Positions 52,975-61,606 are shown, numbered from the stretch's first letter. The stretch: 64,000 bases of DNA from Vallitalea maricola (GCF_036985595.1 NZ_BTPU01000037.1:19341-83340); one strand, 5' to 3'. Notes: generated by a model not told the origin, from the letters alone. Translations and numbers: made by a program.

Positions 52975-53238
52975 TTAGACTGCGAAGTTATTTATTATTA
53001 ATTTCTCTAATGCATTCATTGCTTCTTTTTCATCATTGCCATTAATCTTAAGATATATCAAGTCATCCTTTAATACACCTAGAGATAAAACTTGTAGAAA
53101 TTTCTTTCCATCAGCTTCTTTCTTATTTTTTATTACTTTAATATCTGAACTGAATTCTTTTGATTTATTGATAAATAATGTTGCTGGTCTTGCATGTAAT
53201 CCTGTTTCAGCCCTTATAATAAAACTCTTCATCAACAT
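52975..53238 (-). CDS. ptsH: HPr-like phosphocarrier lacking the regulatory serine
   Basis: 87 residues. H15 is in GLHARPATLFINKS. The position of the regulatory Ser46 is Lys: the block reads ADGKKFLQVLSLGV instead of GKSIMGVMSL. So it can carry phosphate but should not be a target of HPr kinase at that site. GAGGTGATTAA precedes the ATG at 53236-53238; a second ATG two codons on is possible. First gene of the RAT-controlled unit. Confidence 0.92.
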   Translation of the reverse strand: MLMKSFIIRAETGLHARPATLFINKSKEFSSDIKVIKNKKEADGKKFLQVLSLGVLKDDLIYLKINGNDEKEAMNALEKLIINNFAV

Positions 53239-53261
53239 TTAATCACCTCAAGCTTTTATTT

Positions 53262-53301
53262 TACATTAAAAAAGGCACAAACCAATAAATGGTTTATGCC
53301 T
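53262..53301 (-). terminator. Terminator controlled by the first RAT
   Basis: AGGCATAAACCA and TGGTTTGTGCCT form a 12-bp stem with a 5-base loop and a following run of six T on the transcribed strand. The 5' arm overlaps the RAT at 53291-53321. Confidence 0.85.
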
Positions 53302-53321
53302 GCTATTTACAGTAACACACC
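53291..53321 (-). promoter_or_regulatory. RAT antiterminator-binding site before HPr-ptsI
   Basis: GGTGTGTTACTG, loop TAAATA, GCAGGCATAAACC on the minus strand. It overlaps the terminator stem, so antiterminator binding allows readthrough into HPr and ptsI. Confidence 0.85.
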
Positions 53322-53348
53322 AATAACTTTAAAGTTATTATTTCTTAT

Positions 53349-53377
53349 ATTGTATCACTTAAATAGAATAATGTCAA
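53349..53377 (-). promoter_or_regulatory. Sigma-A promoter of the PTS unit
   Basis: TTGACA (53372-53377), 17-base spacer, TACAAT (53349-53354) on the minus strand. The start site would be about 20 bases before the RAT, so the leader consists of RAT plus terminator. Confidence 0.8.
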
Positions 53378-53432
53378 TAAATATACAAGAATATGTTATT
53401 TTATATTCAAATATTATTAAATCAATTCTACA

Positions 53433-54620
53433 TTATGCTTTTACTGCGCATTTTAATTCTTCTACTTTGTCTGTTTTTTCCCAAGGAAGGTCTATATCAG
53501 TTCTTCCAAAGTGACCATATGCAGCAGTTTGTTTGTATATTGGTCTTCTTAAGTCGAGATCACGAATAATTGCTGCTGGTCTTAAATCAAAGTGTTCATT
53601 GATTAAATCAGTTATCTTATCATCAGAAATTTTACCGGTATTATATGTATTAACTAAGACAGATACTGGTTTTGCAACACCAATAGCATATGCCAATACA
53701 ACTTCACACTTAGAAGCTATACCTGCTGCAACAATATTTTTAGCAACATATCTAGCTGCATAAGCCGCAGAACGGTCAACTTTTGTTGGATCTTTTCCTG
53801 AAAAAGCTCCACCGCCATGACTAGCGTATCCACCATAAGTATCAACTATGATTTTTCTACCTGTAAGTCCAGAATCTCCTTGTGGTCCACCTATTACAAA
53901 CCTTCCTGTTGGATTGATTAGATACTTAGTTTCATCATCTAACAAGTCTTCTGAAATAACTGGTTTGATAACATGTTCTATTATATCTTTTTTGATTGTT
54001 TCAAGCTGTACATCACAATCATGTTGAGTAGATACGACTATTGTATCAACTCTAACTGGTTTGTCGTCTACATATTCTACAGTTACTTGAGCTTTACCAT
54101 CAGGTCTAAGATATTTCAAAGTCTTATTCTTTCTAACTTCTGTTAATCTTCTTGTTAAACGATGAGCCAAAGAAATAGGCATTGGCATTAATTCTTCAGT
54201 TTCATCACAAGCAAAACCGAACATCATACCTTGGTCACCTGCACCAGTAGCTTCTAATTCCTCTTCTGACATTTTACCTTCTTTTGATTCTAGAGCTTCG
54301 TCAACACCCATAGCTATATCTGTTGATTGTTCGTCTAAAGAAGTAAGTACGGAACAAGTATCACAATCAAAACCATATTTTGCTCTGTCATAACCAATTC
54401 CTCTAATTGTTTCTCTAACTAATTTTGGAATATCAACATAACAATTAGTAGTTATTTCTCCCATTACAAGCACTAATCCTGTAGTTACTGCTGTTTCACA
54501 AGCAACTCTTGCGTTAGGGTCTTTTGCTAAAATTGAATCTAATACAGTATCAGATATCTGATCACACATCTTATCTGGATGTCCCTCTGTTACAGACTCA
54601 GAAGTAAATAATTTTCTCAT
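53433..54620 (-). CDS. metK: S-adenosylmethionine synthetase
   Basis: 395 residues. It makes SAM from methionine and ATP. Motifs: TEGHPDKMCDQISD at the start, GAGDQGMMFGFACDE and GGGAFSGKDPTKVDRSAAY. AAAGGAGAAAAATT precedes the ATG. It lies 60 bases after a COG2426-type membrane protein gene whose leader has a SAM-clan riboswitch-like RNA, which fits its product. Confidence 0.98.
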   Translation of the reverse strand: MRKLFTSESVTEGHPDKMCDQISDTVLDSILAKDPNARVACETAVTTGLVLVMGEITTNCYVDIPKLVRETIRGIGYDRAKYGFDCDTCSVLTSLDEQSTDIAMGVDEALESKEGKMSEEELEATGAGDQGMMFGFACDETEELMPMPISLAHRLTRRLTEVRKNKTLKYLRPDGKAQVTVEYVDDKPVRVDTIVVSTQHDCDVQLETIKKDIIEHVIKPVISEDLLDDETKYLINPTGRFVIGGPQGDSGLTGRKIIVDTYGGYASHGGGAFSGKDPTKVDRSAAYAARYVAKNIVAAGIASKCEVVLAYAIGVAKPVSVLVNTYNTGKISDDKITDLINEHFDLRPAAIIRDLDLRRPIYKQTAAYGHFGRTDIDLPWEKTDKVEELKCAVKA

Positions 54621-54680
54621 AATTTTTCTCCTTTCGTTTCTTCACTCAATACTTTTTTCTCCTGTGCTCAAAAATCTAGT

Positions 54681-55154
54681 CTATCCTACTAGAATTTTTA
54701 TACCATATGATATGATAATCATAAATATCCCAGCCGTTGCTGCTCCTAAGATGACTGAAACCAGTGATTTCTTGAAGTCTAATCCTAATAAAGATGCAAT
54801 TGTGGAACCGGTCCAAACTCCTGTACCAGGTAAAGGTATTGCAACAAATAGGAAAATACTAACATACTTATAATTATCTTTCACCTTTTTACTTTTTTCC
54901 AATGCTCTATTTTCATACCAATATGCTAATTTACTTAAAAATTTTATTTTCTTCAATAATTCTAATACATGTGGTATTAAAAATAGTATGAATGGAGCTG
55001 GGATAATAGCCCCCAGTAATGTCCAAAAATATGCCTGCCCTACTCCATATTCACTTAATGCTGCTAAAGGAACTGCACCTCTTTGCTCTATAAGAGGTGT
55101 TGCCGAAACAATCATTAGTTCAATAATGGATAAAGGTATTTTGAATGGTACCAT
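54681..55154 (-). CDS. COG2426-family small membrane protein
   Basis: 157 residues, four or so membrane segments (LIEQRGAVPLAALSEYGVGQ, YFWTLLGAIIPAPFILFLIP, YVSIFLFVAIPLPGTGVWTG, LVSVILGAATAGIFMIIISY). The LPGTGVWTGS motif is typical of the family sometimes called small multidrug export proteins. True function unknown. AGGAGGTTATAT precedes the ATG. The proximity to metK and the riboswitch-like leader suggest a link with SAM or methionine. Confidence 0.8.
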   Translation of the reverse strand: MVPFKIPLSIIELMIVSATPLIEQRGAVPLAALSEYGVGQAYFWTLLGAIIPAPFILFLIPHVLELLKKIKFLSKLAYWYENRALEKSKKVKDNYKYVSIFLFVAIPLPGTGVWTGSTIASLLGLDFKKSLVSVILGAATAGIFMIIISYGIKILVG

Positions 55155-55400
55155 ATATAACCTCCTGATTATTGTTTATACTCCTAATTATAAAATCTTA
55201 AACATTTCACTATTAAAGCATGTAACCTGTTATGTAGAAAGGGCTAAGTATGGATACTTAGATACTTATTAAGTGTAATTAAAACTTATATAATTATATT
55301 ATTACCAACTTTTACTATTAATACCTTTTTCATAACTAACTCTGTGAAAAGGTAACTACATTCACTATTTCTTGTAAAAGATTTCAAGGAAAATTTCCTT

Positions 55401-55436
55401 ATAATAAAATAAAACCTTCTATCGTCAAGAAGGTTT
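55401..55436 (-). terminator. Terminator of the SAM-clan leader
   Basis: AAACCTTCT, loop TGACGAT, AGAAGGTTT, then TATTTTATTAT on the transcribed strand. A clean 9-bp stem 16 bases after the aptamer; the expression platform of a riboswitch. Confidence 0.85.
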
Positions 55437-55451
55437 ATAACTATATTAAGC

Positions 55452-55540
55452 CTCATCGACGTTAGCAGAACCACCTTACTCGTTAAGCAGGCTGGCGTAG
55501 GGTCACTGAGCTAACTCTCTACCCTAACTCTTGATAAGTA
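55452..55540 (-). ncRNA. SAM-clan riboswitch-like aptamer lacking P4
   Basis: On the minus strand P1 is CTTATC pairing with GATGAG. It is followed by CAAGAG and a P2 arm with TAGGG/CCCTA around a GAG-AGTTAG-CTC stem and AGTGA. GTTAGC in the P2 loop (55510-55515) is exactly complementary to GCTAAC (55461-55466) near the 3' end, the SAM-I pseudoknot. The P3 arm (GCCTGCTTA, TAAGGTGG) follows. There is no P4 hairpin before the 3' strand of P1, unlike standard SAM-I. The fold fits the SAM-I/IV variant group. Its position near metK supports SAM as ligand. Confidence 0.65.
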
Positions 55541-55581
55541 TCAATTTTTTTATTAAGTTTTAGTATAAAAATTCTACGTTT

Positions 55582-55610
55582 ATCTTAGCATATAAAATAT
55601 TTAAATGCAA
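55582..55610 (-). promoter_or_regulatory. Promoter of the riboswitch-like leader
   Basis: TTGCAT (55605-55610), 17-base spacer, TAAGAT (55582-55587) on the minus strand, about 35 bases before the aptamer. Confidence 0.65.
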
Positions 55611-55625
55611 TAATATTTTAACAAT

Positions 55626-56735
55626 TTATTTAATAAAATTACGAGCAAAATTTCTTATCTTAGAAAATATCCTGTTAATGATATTAGTTTCATACTTGAT
55701 CAATATACTATGAGCTACTTTACGCTCTTCCTTGTTTGATGGACTATTAACTACCTTGCCTTCATATACCATAGTACTTGATGCACCACCATCTAGATAG
55801 ACAGCATTAATGCAACCTTCATTCAGCATTAAATCTGCACAGGTTTTGCCTGTCACCCCATAACTATAATCGGGCTGTCTTCCATCAATAACTTTTATAA
55901 TCAATTTATTATCCTTAGTTATACCTACTATTGTCCTTGGATTAGGTATTCTAGTATTACCCATAAGAGGTTCATAATCTTTTGCAACATTTACAGAGTC
56001 TTTTACCAACCATCCTCCAGATTGAAAAGCTTCTTTCACAGTTCCTATATCAGGAGTGTAGACAGTCTCAATTTCAACTATTTCATTAACTTTTAATAAA
56101 TCATATTTGTCAGTATCTTCTGTTACTCTGCTAAGTACATAACCATTCCTAGGGATATCTACAGGTTCAGTTGTAATCACTTTGTCAATTACTCTATTAT
56201 CATCTATCACATAATTGATACTTTTTCTAGTTATACGAGTAGAGTTTCCATAAATATCAGAGTACAATACCCATGTTTCATCATTAGCTGCATCATTCAT
56301 CGTATTTACAATTATATTATTGTTATCATCTTTTCTCTTGATTTTTACTTCTGTATTCATATCACCAATAAATGTCTCACCTGATTCTAGAAAAGCCACA
56401 ACAGGGGTATAATTATTAGCTTTACTAACAATTTTCTTGTCTTTCACCAGAAGACCAATATGATGACCATACATTGTGTAGAACATACCATTAACTCCTG
56501 CTATAGCACCATTATCTTTTACCATGACACTGGTTTTCTCGAATCCATAGATCTTACTGAAAGATAATGCATTGGTTATTGATACACCAGGTTCTTCTAA
56601 GTCCACCTCAAGAGTATGGATTTGCTGTGTTCTATTATTAAGGGTTATATTCTCATTATTATAGATTACTGGGTCATTGTAAGAATATAAGTTCAATATT
56701 AGATTTATTATTATAATGAATCTTACTATAAACAT
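55626..56735 (-). CDS. Phosphodiester glycosidase-family protein (NAGPA domain)
   Basis: 369 residues. A hydrophobic N-terminal segment (FIVRFIIIINLILNLY) is likely a signal or anchor. The C-terminal part carries the phosphodiester glycosidase signature: PRTIVGITKDNKLIIKVIDG and INAVYLDGGASSTMVYEGK. Members cleave sugar-phosphodiester bonds, often in exopolysaccharide or cell-wall contexts. The substrate here is unknown. ATG after GTG-rich AAAAGGTGATTGA. Confidence 0.85.
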   Translation of the reverse strand: MFIVRFIIIINLILNLYSYNDPVIYNNENITLNNRTQQIHTLEVDLEEPGVSITNALSFSKIYGFEKTSVMVKDNGAIAGVNGMFYTMYGHHIGLLVKDKKIVSKANNYTPVVAFLESGETFIGDMNTEVKIKRKDDNNNIIVNTMNDAANDETWVLYSDIYGNSTRITRKSINYVIDDNRVIDKVITTEPVDIPRNGYVLSRVTEDTDKYDLLKVNEIVEIETVYTPDIGTVKEAFQSGGWLVKDSVNVAKDYEPLMGNTRIPNPRTIVGITKDNKLIIKVIDGRQPDYSYGVTGKTCADLMLNEGCINAVYLDGGASSTMVYEGKVVNSPSNKEERKVAHSILIKYETNIINRIFSKIRNFARNFIK

Positions 56736-56765
56736 TCAATCACCTTTTATGTGAATTGGATAAAA

Positions 56766-56843
56766 AAGGGGCTGTCTCAAAATACATTTTACGTCTACAT
56801 TAAAAGAATATAGCCATAAGAATGTGTTGTGAGACAGCCTCTT
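56766..56843. repeat. Inverted-repeat element with CTGTCTCA core
   Basis: AAGGGGCTGTCTCA and TGAGACAGCCTCTT are 13/14 complementary at the ends of a 78-base element. The interior contains TTTACGTCTACATTAAAAGAATA, similar to the one at 61691. It lies between flgJ and the glycosidase gene and probably also ends the flgJ transcript. Confidence 0.7.
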
Positions 56844-56847
56844 AGTT

Positions 56848-57192
56848 TTACTTTAATGATTTAGATAACTGCTTATACATCATATCAGAAATTCCAATTC
56901 CGCTTCCTTCAGAAATTTCTTTTGAATACTCATCATATAACATATCTTCAAAAAGTTCTTCCCCTTGAGATTTTGGTATTAGACCACCACTATGAACTGT
57001 ATTTCTCATTTCTTTGAACAACTGATTTACAAAATATTGTTCGAATTCTTTACAAGCCTCTTTTAATTGTTTGTCGTCTTCTTTTTTTACAGCTTCATTC
57101 AATGCAGCCTCAAAAGATTTACTTTCAATCTTCTCTTTTTTTTGCAGCAACATATTATTATAAGTATTACCATTAATACTTGATATATCCAT
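56848..57192 (-). CDS. flgJ: FlgJ-like rod-binding protein
   Basis: 114 residues that match only the rod-binding domain of FlgJ: KQLKEACKEFEQYFVNQLFK followed by EMRNTVHSGGLIPKSQGEEL. The muramidase domain of proteobacterial FlgJ is absent. It follows flhP by 19 bases in a flagellar basal-body group. AAAGGATAAT precedes the ATG. Confidence 0.9.
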   Translation of the reverse strand: MDISSINGNTYNNMLLQKKEKIESKSFEAALNEAVKKEDDKQLKEACKEFEQYFVNQLFKEMRNTVHSGGLIPKSQGEELFEDMLYDEYSKEISEGSGIGISDMMYKQLSKSLK

Positions 57193-57211
57193 AAGTCATT
57201 ATCCTTTCACT

Positions 57212-58027
57212 CTATCTCTTAAGATTATTTGCTTGAGATAGCATATCATCGGAAGTCTGTATAGCTTTTGAGCTTACTTCATATGCTCTTTGAGCAACAA
57301 TTAGATTAACCATTTCTTCAACCACTTGTACATTAGAGCCTTCCAACGAACCTTGTACAATCTGACTTTTGATTACATCTTCGTCATCTTGTTCTGAGAT
57401 AGGATCTCCAGAAGATGATGTAGCTCTTAATAAGTTATTTCCCAAAGCTTCCAGTCCGTTAACGTTTCTGAACTGAACTACTTTTATTTTAGAATCCATA
57501 GCAATTACTTCATTGTCATTAGTTACATAACTGAATGAACCATCAGAACTAATATTAACTTTTTTAATATCAATATTAGAATCAAAATATATAGGTTCAT
57601 CATTGACATCTTGTACTTGATATCCTTCAGATGTTATTAGCATCTGTCTGTCATCAACTAATGCAATCTTGAAACTCCCGTCTTTGGTATATACTTGTTC
57701 ATCAGATTGGTCTTTTACTACAAAAAAACCATCTCCTGTAATTGCTAGGTCCAATGGATTATCAGTTTTTTGAATTGTACCTATAGTATAACTTCTAACT
57801 GTACCAACAGGTTTAACACCATGTCCCACTTGTAAATTTACTGGCTTCCCATTACCTTGTCCATCATTTCCAGCTTTTGCCATTGATTCATATAATAATG
57901 ATTTGAATTCTAGTCTTTCCTTTTTATATCCTGTGGTATTAACATTAGCAAGATTATTAGATATAGTATCAACATTCATCTGTTGAGTTTTCATACCAGA
58001 TGCTGCTGTATACAGTGATCTCATCAT
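57212..58027 (-). CDS. flhP: Flagellar hook-basal body protein FlhP (FlgG-like)
   Basis: 271 residues. Starts MMRSLYTAASGMKTQQMNVD; the NNLANVNTTGYKKE block is the FlgG family signature. C-terminus QGSLEGSNVQVVEEMVNLIV, AQRAYEVSSKAIQ. It is the second rod gene after mbl and corresponds to FlhP of Bacillus subtilis. Start may be the ATG three bases further in. Preceded by flhO. Confidence 0.93.
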   Translation of the reverse strand: MMRSLYTAASGMKTQQMNVDTISNNLANVNTTGYKKERLEFKSLLYESMAKAGNDGQGNGKPVNLQVGHGVKPVGTVRSYTIGTIQKTDNPLDLAITGDGFFVVKDQSDEQVYTKDGSFKIALVDDRQMLITSEGYQVQDVNDEPIYFDSNIDIKKVNISSDGSFSYVTNDNEVIAMDSKIKVVQFRNVNGLEALGNNLLRATSSSGDPISEQDDEDVIKSQIVQGSLEGSNVQVVEEMVNLIVAQRAYEVSSKAIQTSDDMLSQANNLKR

Positions 58028-58081
58028 ACTACATTCATTCCTTTCGAATTGCTAAAATATCTTTAAATACTATTCCCCACT

Positions 58082-58852
58082 CTACAATCTTCCTACTTCA
58101 TTTACTGCTTTCTTTAATGTCTCATCTTGGGTCTGTATAACTTTTTGATTAGCTTCATAAGTTCGCATTACACTAATCATATCGACCATTTCTCTAACAG
58201 TATTAACATTAGAACTTTCCAAATATCCTTGAAGGATTTTTCCTCCAAAGGAACTTTCTTTCGTTTCTTCTGTTCTTTTATAGAGGTTATCCCCTATTTT
58301 TCTAAGGGATTCAGGGTTTTCAAAGTCTGTTAATAAAAGCTTATCTATCTCTTTATCATTGTAAAAAATAGTACCATTTTCTGATATTCTAACGTTATTA
58401 CTACCACTAGGTAAGACTATTTTACCATTTTGTCCTAAAACATAGTTTCCCTCTTTAGTCATAAGTGTTCCATCTGTTGAAATAGTGAAGGAACCATCTC
58501 TAGTATATTTGGTTTGTAGATTTCCATCGGCATCTTCTACACCAATATTCAACATACCTGCCCCTAGTATAGCAACATTGTAAGGGTCATTAGTGGCTGT
58601 TGCTCCACCTTGTGAGTTATCTGTATAAACTCTTCCTACTCGACATCCAAGAGTCATTTTACCAATAGTTTCATTTCCTGGTACACTGGTATCATTGACT
58701 TTTTGCGTTAATACACTATCAAAAGATTCAATAATCACACCATCTTTTTTAAATCCTGTTGTATTCACATTCGCCAAGTTATTGGAGATAATATCCATTT
58801 TTTCCTGTTGCGCAATCATTCCATTTGAAGCAGTATATAAACCTCTTACCAT
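58082..58852 (-). CDS. flhO: Flagellar hook-basal body protein FlhO (FlgF/FlgG-like)
   Basis: 256 residues, starting VRGLYTASNGMIAQQEKMDI and NNLANVNTTGFKKDG, with C-terminal GYLESSNVNTVREMVDMISV and MRTYEANQKVIQTQDETLK. It lies directly after mbl as in Bacillus mbl-flhO-flhP. It is probably the distal or proximal rod protein that pairs with FlhP. Confidence 0.93.
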   Translation of the reverse strand: MVRGLYTASNGMIAQQEKMDIISNNLANVNTTGFKKDGVIIESFDSVLTQKVNDTSVPGNETIGKMTLGCRVGRVYTDNSQGGATATNDPYNVAILGAGMLNIGVEDADGNLQTKYTRDGSFTISTDGTLMTKEGNYVLGQNGKIVLPSGSNNVRISENGTIFYNDKEIDKLLLTDFENPESLRKIGDNLYKRTEETKESSFGGKILQGYLESSNVNTVREMVDMISVMRTYEANQKVIQTQDETLKKAVNEVGRL

Positions 58853-58867
58853 GCTTTCACCTAACCT

Positions 58868-59854
58868 TTAGTTTTTCTGATTTGCCTGATATTCTACGTA
58901 TTTTCCTGTTCCTATTGCTACACAAGTAATAGCATCATCTGCTGTTATTACATTAATGCCTGTTTTGTTTTCTATTAATTGATCAAGTCCTTGTAATAAA
59001 CTTCCGCCTCCAGTTAAGACGATACCTCTATCAGAAATATCTGCTGATAACTCTGGTGGTGTTTTTTCAAGCACACTATGAACTGCTTCTACTATATTGG
59101 AAGTGGCTTCTCTAAGTGCTTCTTCTGTTTCTACAGATGAAACTGTTATAGTTTTTGGTAAACCTGTAATGAGATTTCTTCCTCTAACATCCATAGTCAA
59201 TACTTCTGGTCTTTTATAGGCTGTCCCAATTTTAACTTTTATTTCTTCAGCTGTCCTCTCACCTATTAATAGATTGTGTTTCTTTCTCATATATCTAACT
59301 ATGGCTTCGTCAAAATTATCGCCAGCAACTTTAATAGAAGTACTAACAACAGTACCTCCCAATGATATTACAGCTATGTCAGATGTTCCTCCACCTATAT
59401 CTACAACCATACTTCCACAAGCTTTACTTATATCAATTCCTGCTCCAATAGCAGCTGCTATTGGTTCTTCAATAATCTCAACTTTTCTTGCTCCAGCTTG
59501 ATAAGTCGCATCTTCAACAGCTCTCTTTTCTACTTCTGTTACACCACTAGGTACACAAACTGTGATTCTTGGTTTTCTTATTCGTTTACCTAAAGCTTTT
59601 GAAATAAAATATTTTATCATCTTTTCTGTTACTGTATAATCTGAAATAACGCCTTGTCTAAGAGGTCTTATCGCCACAATATTACCTGGTGTTCTACCAA
59701 GCATTCTTCTAGCTTCACTACCTACCGCTAATATTTTGTTAGTATCTCTATCTATTGCAACAACTGATGGCTCTCTTAATACAACACCTTTACCTTTAGT
59801 ATATACGAGTACATTTGCAGTTCCTAAATCAATTCCAATATCTGTTCCAAACAT
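58868..59854 (-). CDS. mbl: MreB-like rod-shape protein Mbl
   Basis: 328-residue bacterial actin that directs lateral wall synthesis. Actin motifs: IGIDLGTANVLVYTKGKGVV (phosphate 1), MVVDIGGGTSDIAVISLGG (phosphate 2) and GIVLTGGGSLLQGLDQLIEN (adenosine). AAGGGGATTGACAA precedes the ATG. It follows spoIIID and precedes flhO, which identifies it as Mbl by synteny, although the sequence alone would only say MreB family. Confidence 0.93.
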   Translation of the reverse strand: MFGTDIGIDLGTANVLVYTKGKGVVLREPSVVAIDRDTNKILAVGSEARRMLGRTPGNIVAIRPLRQGVISDYTVTEKMIKYFISKALGKRIRKPRITVCVPSGVTEVEKRAVEDATYQAGARKVEIIEEPIAAAIGAGIDISKACGSMVVDIGGGTSDIAVISLGGTVVSTSIKVAGDNFDEAIVRYMRKKHNLLIGERTAEEIKVKIGTAYKRPEVLTMDVRGRNLITGLPKTITVSSVETEEALREATSNIVEAVHSVLEKTPPELSADISDRGIVLTGGGSLLQGLDQLIENKTGINVITADDAITCVAIGTGKYVEYQANQKN

Positions 59855-60155
59855 TTGTCAATCCCCTTCCGTAGTTTAATTATTTATATTTTTTTAGATT
59901 TTTATACTTAAAATTTATATTATCGAGAATTATTTCAATATATTATGTCTGATTAAGCATTAATTTAAACCGTTATTAACTAGTATTTCCATATATAATA
60001 TTATATACAAATACTACAAAATTTCAAAGGGGAAATTTATTAAATTTTTATTAATATCGGCATTTTTTGTACATTCTATTAGTTTAAGATAAAAAAATTT
60101 TAAAACAGCTTATATTTTATCAATAAAAAACAAAAAAACCGAGGAATACTCGGTT
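59855..60155 (-). other. spoIIID-mbl intergenic region
   Basis: About 300 A+T-rich bases without a gene. It holds the spoIIID terminator, an A+T-rich hairpin (AAATTTC/GAAATTT at 60019-60038) and no promoter that I can define with confidence. Confidence 0.55.
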
Positions 60156-60157
60156 TT
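60131..60157 (-). terminator. Terminator of spoIIID
   Basis: AAAACCGAG, 5-base loop, CTCGGTTTT, then TTTGTTTTTT on the transcribed strand. The 5' arm overlaps the spoIIID stop codon by two bases. Confidence 0.9.
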
Positions 60158-60434
60158 AATAAAGTGTAGGTCTCGTATTTGTATGAGTCATGTTAACATA
60201 TTTCGCCCTTGTAGCTAAACCACCTCTAATATGTCTTTCAGATTTATTAATGTCAAGGACCTTTCTAGCTTCTAAAGCTAACCCTGGATTTATCTTACTA
60301 AGTCTTTCTGTTACATCCTTATGTACCGTTGACTTACTGATACCAAATTTCTTGGCAGTTTGTCTTACAGTAGCATTTGAAGTAATAATATAATTCGCCA
60401 CCTCAATAGCCCTTTCCTCTATATATTGCTTCAA
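60156..60434 (-). CDS. spoIIID: Sporulation transcriptional regulator SpoIIID
   Basis: 92-residue DNA-binding protein that acts in the mother cell after engulfment to switch the sigma-E to the sigma-K programme. The HTH is TVRQTAKKFGISKSTVHKDV (residues 22-41). GGGGGATTTCG precedes the ATG. Length and position before mbl are exactly as in Bacillus subtilis. Flanked by its own terminator. Confidence 0.95.
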   Translation of the reverse strand: MKQYIEERAIEVANYIITSNATVRQTAKKFGISKSTVHKDVTERLSKINPGLALEARKVLDINKSERHIRGGLATRAKYVNMTHTNTRPTLY

Positions 60435-60553
60435 AACGAAATCCCCCTCGAATCATTGCTTAGTTAAATATATGGGATTTTGTTTGAAAATATACATATT
60501 TTTTTGTTATTAATTCAACTTTCCTGCTACAAAAACCTATTGCTATTTGCCCT

Positions 60554-61606
60554 TCAATTTTTATCTATTCCATTTGTAAAATCTTTTAATTTAAAATTAG
60601 TATCTGTGAGCCTGAATATCTTCTCAGCTTGTGATGTTACATATACTTCTTTTTCCTTAGTAATAAATACAGCATCCACGTTTTCCATATCCTCTACAAA
60701 TTTATATCCTTCTTCTAAACCCATAGAGAAAATAACAGTTGATAAACCATCTCCATCTACAGAATAATCGGATATGATAGTAACACCAGCCAATTCATTT
60801 TCAACTGGATACCCGGTATATGGGTCTAAAATATGGTGATACTTTACTCCATCCTCTTCTAAGTATCTTTCATATATGCCAGAGGTAACCAAAGATTTTT
60901 GTCCTATTGTTGCAACTCCTATTTCTCTACCTCTTGTATTAAAAGGGTCCCTAATTCCTATTTTCCACGAATCCCCATTAGGTTTATTTCCTACAGTTAA
61001 TATGTTACCGCCTAGATTTATTATTGCATGTTCTAATTTGTTTTGTTTTAGGTATTCAGACACTTTATCTGCTACATAACCTTTTGCAATTCCACCTAAG
61101 TCAATCTGGGTATCCTTTTTTAAGTATATTGTCAAATTCTCTTCATCGAGAAAAAGATTCTTATAATTAATTTTCTTTAGAGCATCTTTGATCTCTTTTT
61201 CTTCTGGTACTCTAGCATCCTTTGTACCAATACCCCATAGGCTTACTAGAGGAGCTATTGTTATATCAAATCTTCCTTCTGATAATTTTGAGTAGTATAA
61301 TCCTTTTTTTATTATATTAAATGTGTCTTCTGATAACTTGATTTCTTGTATTTCATTGCTGTTTATTTTACTAATTTCACTTGTTGAAATATTTCTGCTT
61401 ACTTTACTTTCTATATCAGAAATAATCTTGAATATACCCTCAAAATCTTCTTCATCAGCATTTTCACCATATATAGTAACTTTTACAAGTGTACCAAGTA
61501 AAAAAGTTTCATCTGATATTTTTTGATTCTTTTGATTGATGATATTACTGCATCCAACAAGTACAACTAATATGAAGACTACAAGTAATAAGATTCGTTT
61601 TTTCAT
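60554..61606 (-). CDS. apbE: FAD:protein FMN transferase (ApbE-like lipoprotein)
   Basis: 350 residues. A lipobox LVGC (C19) follows a basic and hydrophobic signal (KKRILLLVVFILVVLVGCSN). The ApbE fold has DLGGIAKGYVADKVSEYLKQ, HHILDPYTGYPVENEL and the SVDGDGLSTVIFSMG metal region. It attaches FMN to Thr or Ser residues of extracytosolic proteins such as Rnf or Nqr subunits. It lies between spoIIQ and spoIIID, a place not tied to its role. Confidence 0.93.
   Translation of the reverse strand: MKKRILLLVVFILVVLVGCSNIINQKNQKISDETFLLGTLVKVTIYGENADEEDFEGIFKIISDIESKVSRNISTSEISKINSNEIQEIKLSEDTFNIIKKGLYYSKLSEGRFDITIAPLVSLWGIGTKDARVPEEKEIKDALKKINYKNLFLDEENLTIYLKKDTQIDLGGIAKGYVADKVSEYLKQNKLEHAIINLGGNILTVGNKPNGDSWKIGIRDPFNTRGREIGVATIGQKSLVTSGIYERYLEEDGVKYHHILDPYTGYPVENELAGVTIISDYSVDGDGLSTVIFSMGLEEGYKFVEDMENVDAVFITKEKEVYVTSQAEKIFRLTDTNFKLKDFTNGIDKN

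Larger units (their letters stand above)
55155..55625 (-). other. Leader region before the COG2426 gene
   Basis: No gene in these 471 bases. From the promoter end it holds a promoter (55582-55610), the riboswitch-like fold (55452-55540), a terminator (55401-55436), and about 245 bases of A+T-rich leader before the ATG with only weak hairpins. A short frame ending KKVLIVKVGNNIII lacks a ribosome site and is rejected. Confidence 0.65.

Noticed and set aside
55286..55474. 62-codon minus-strand frame between riboswitch and COG2426
   Set aside because: It runs through the terminator stem and has no ribosome site; its last 15 codons (MKKVLIV...) also lack one.
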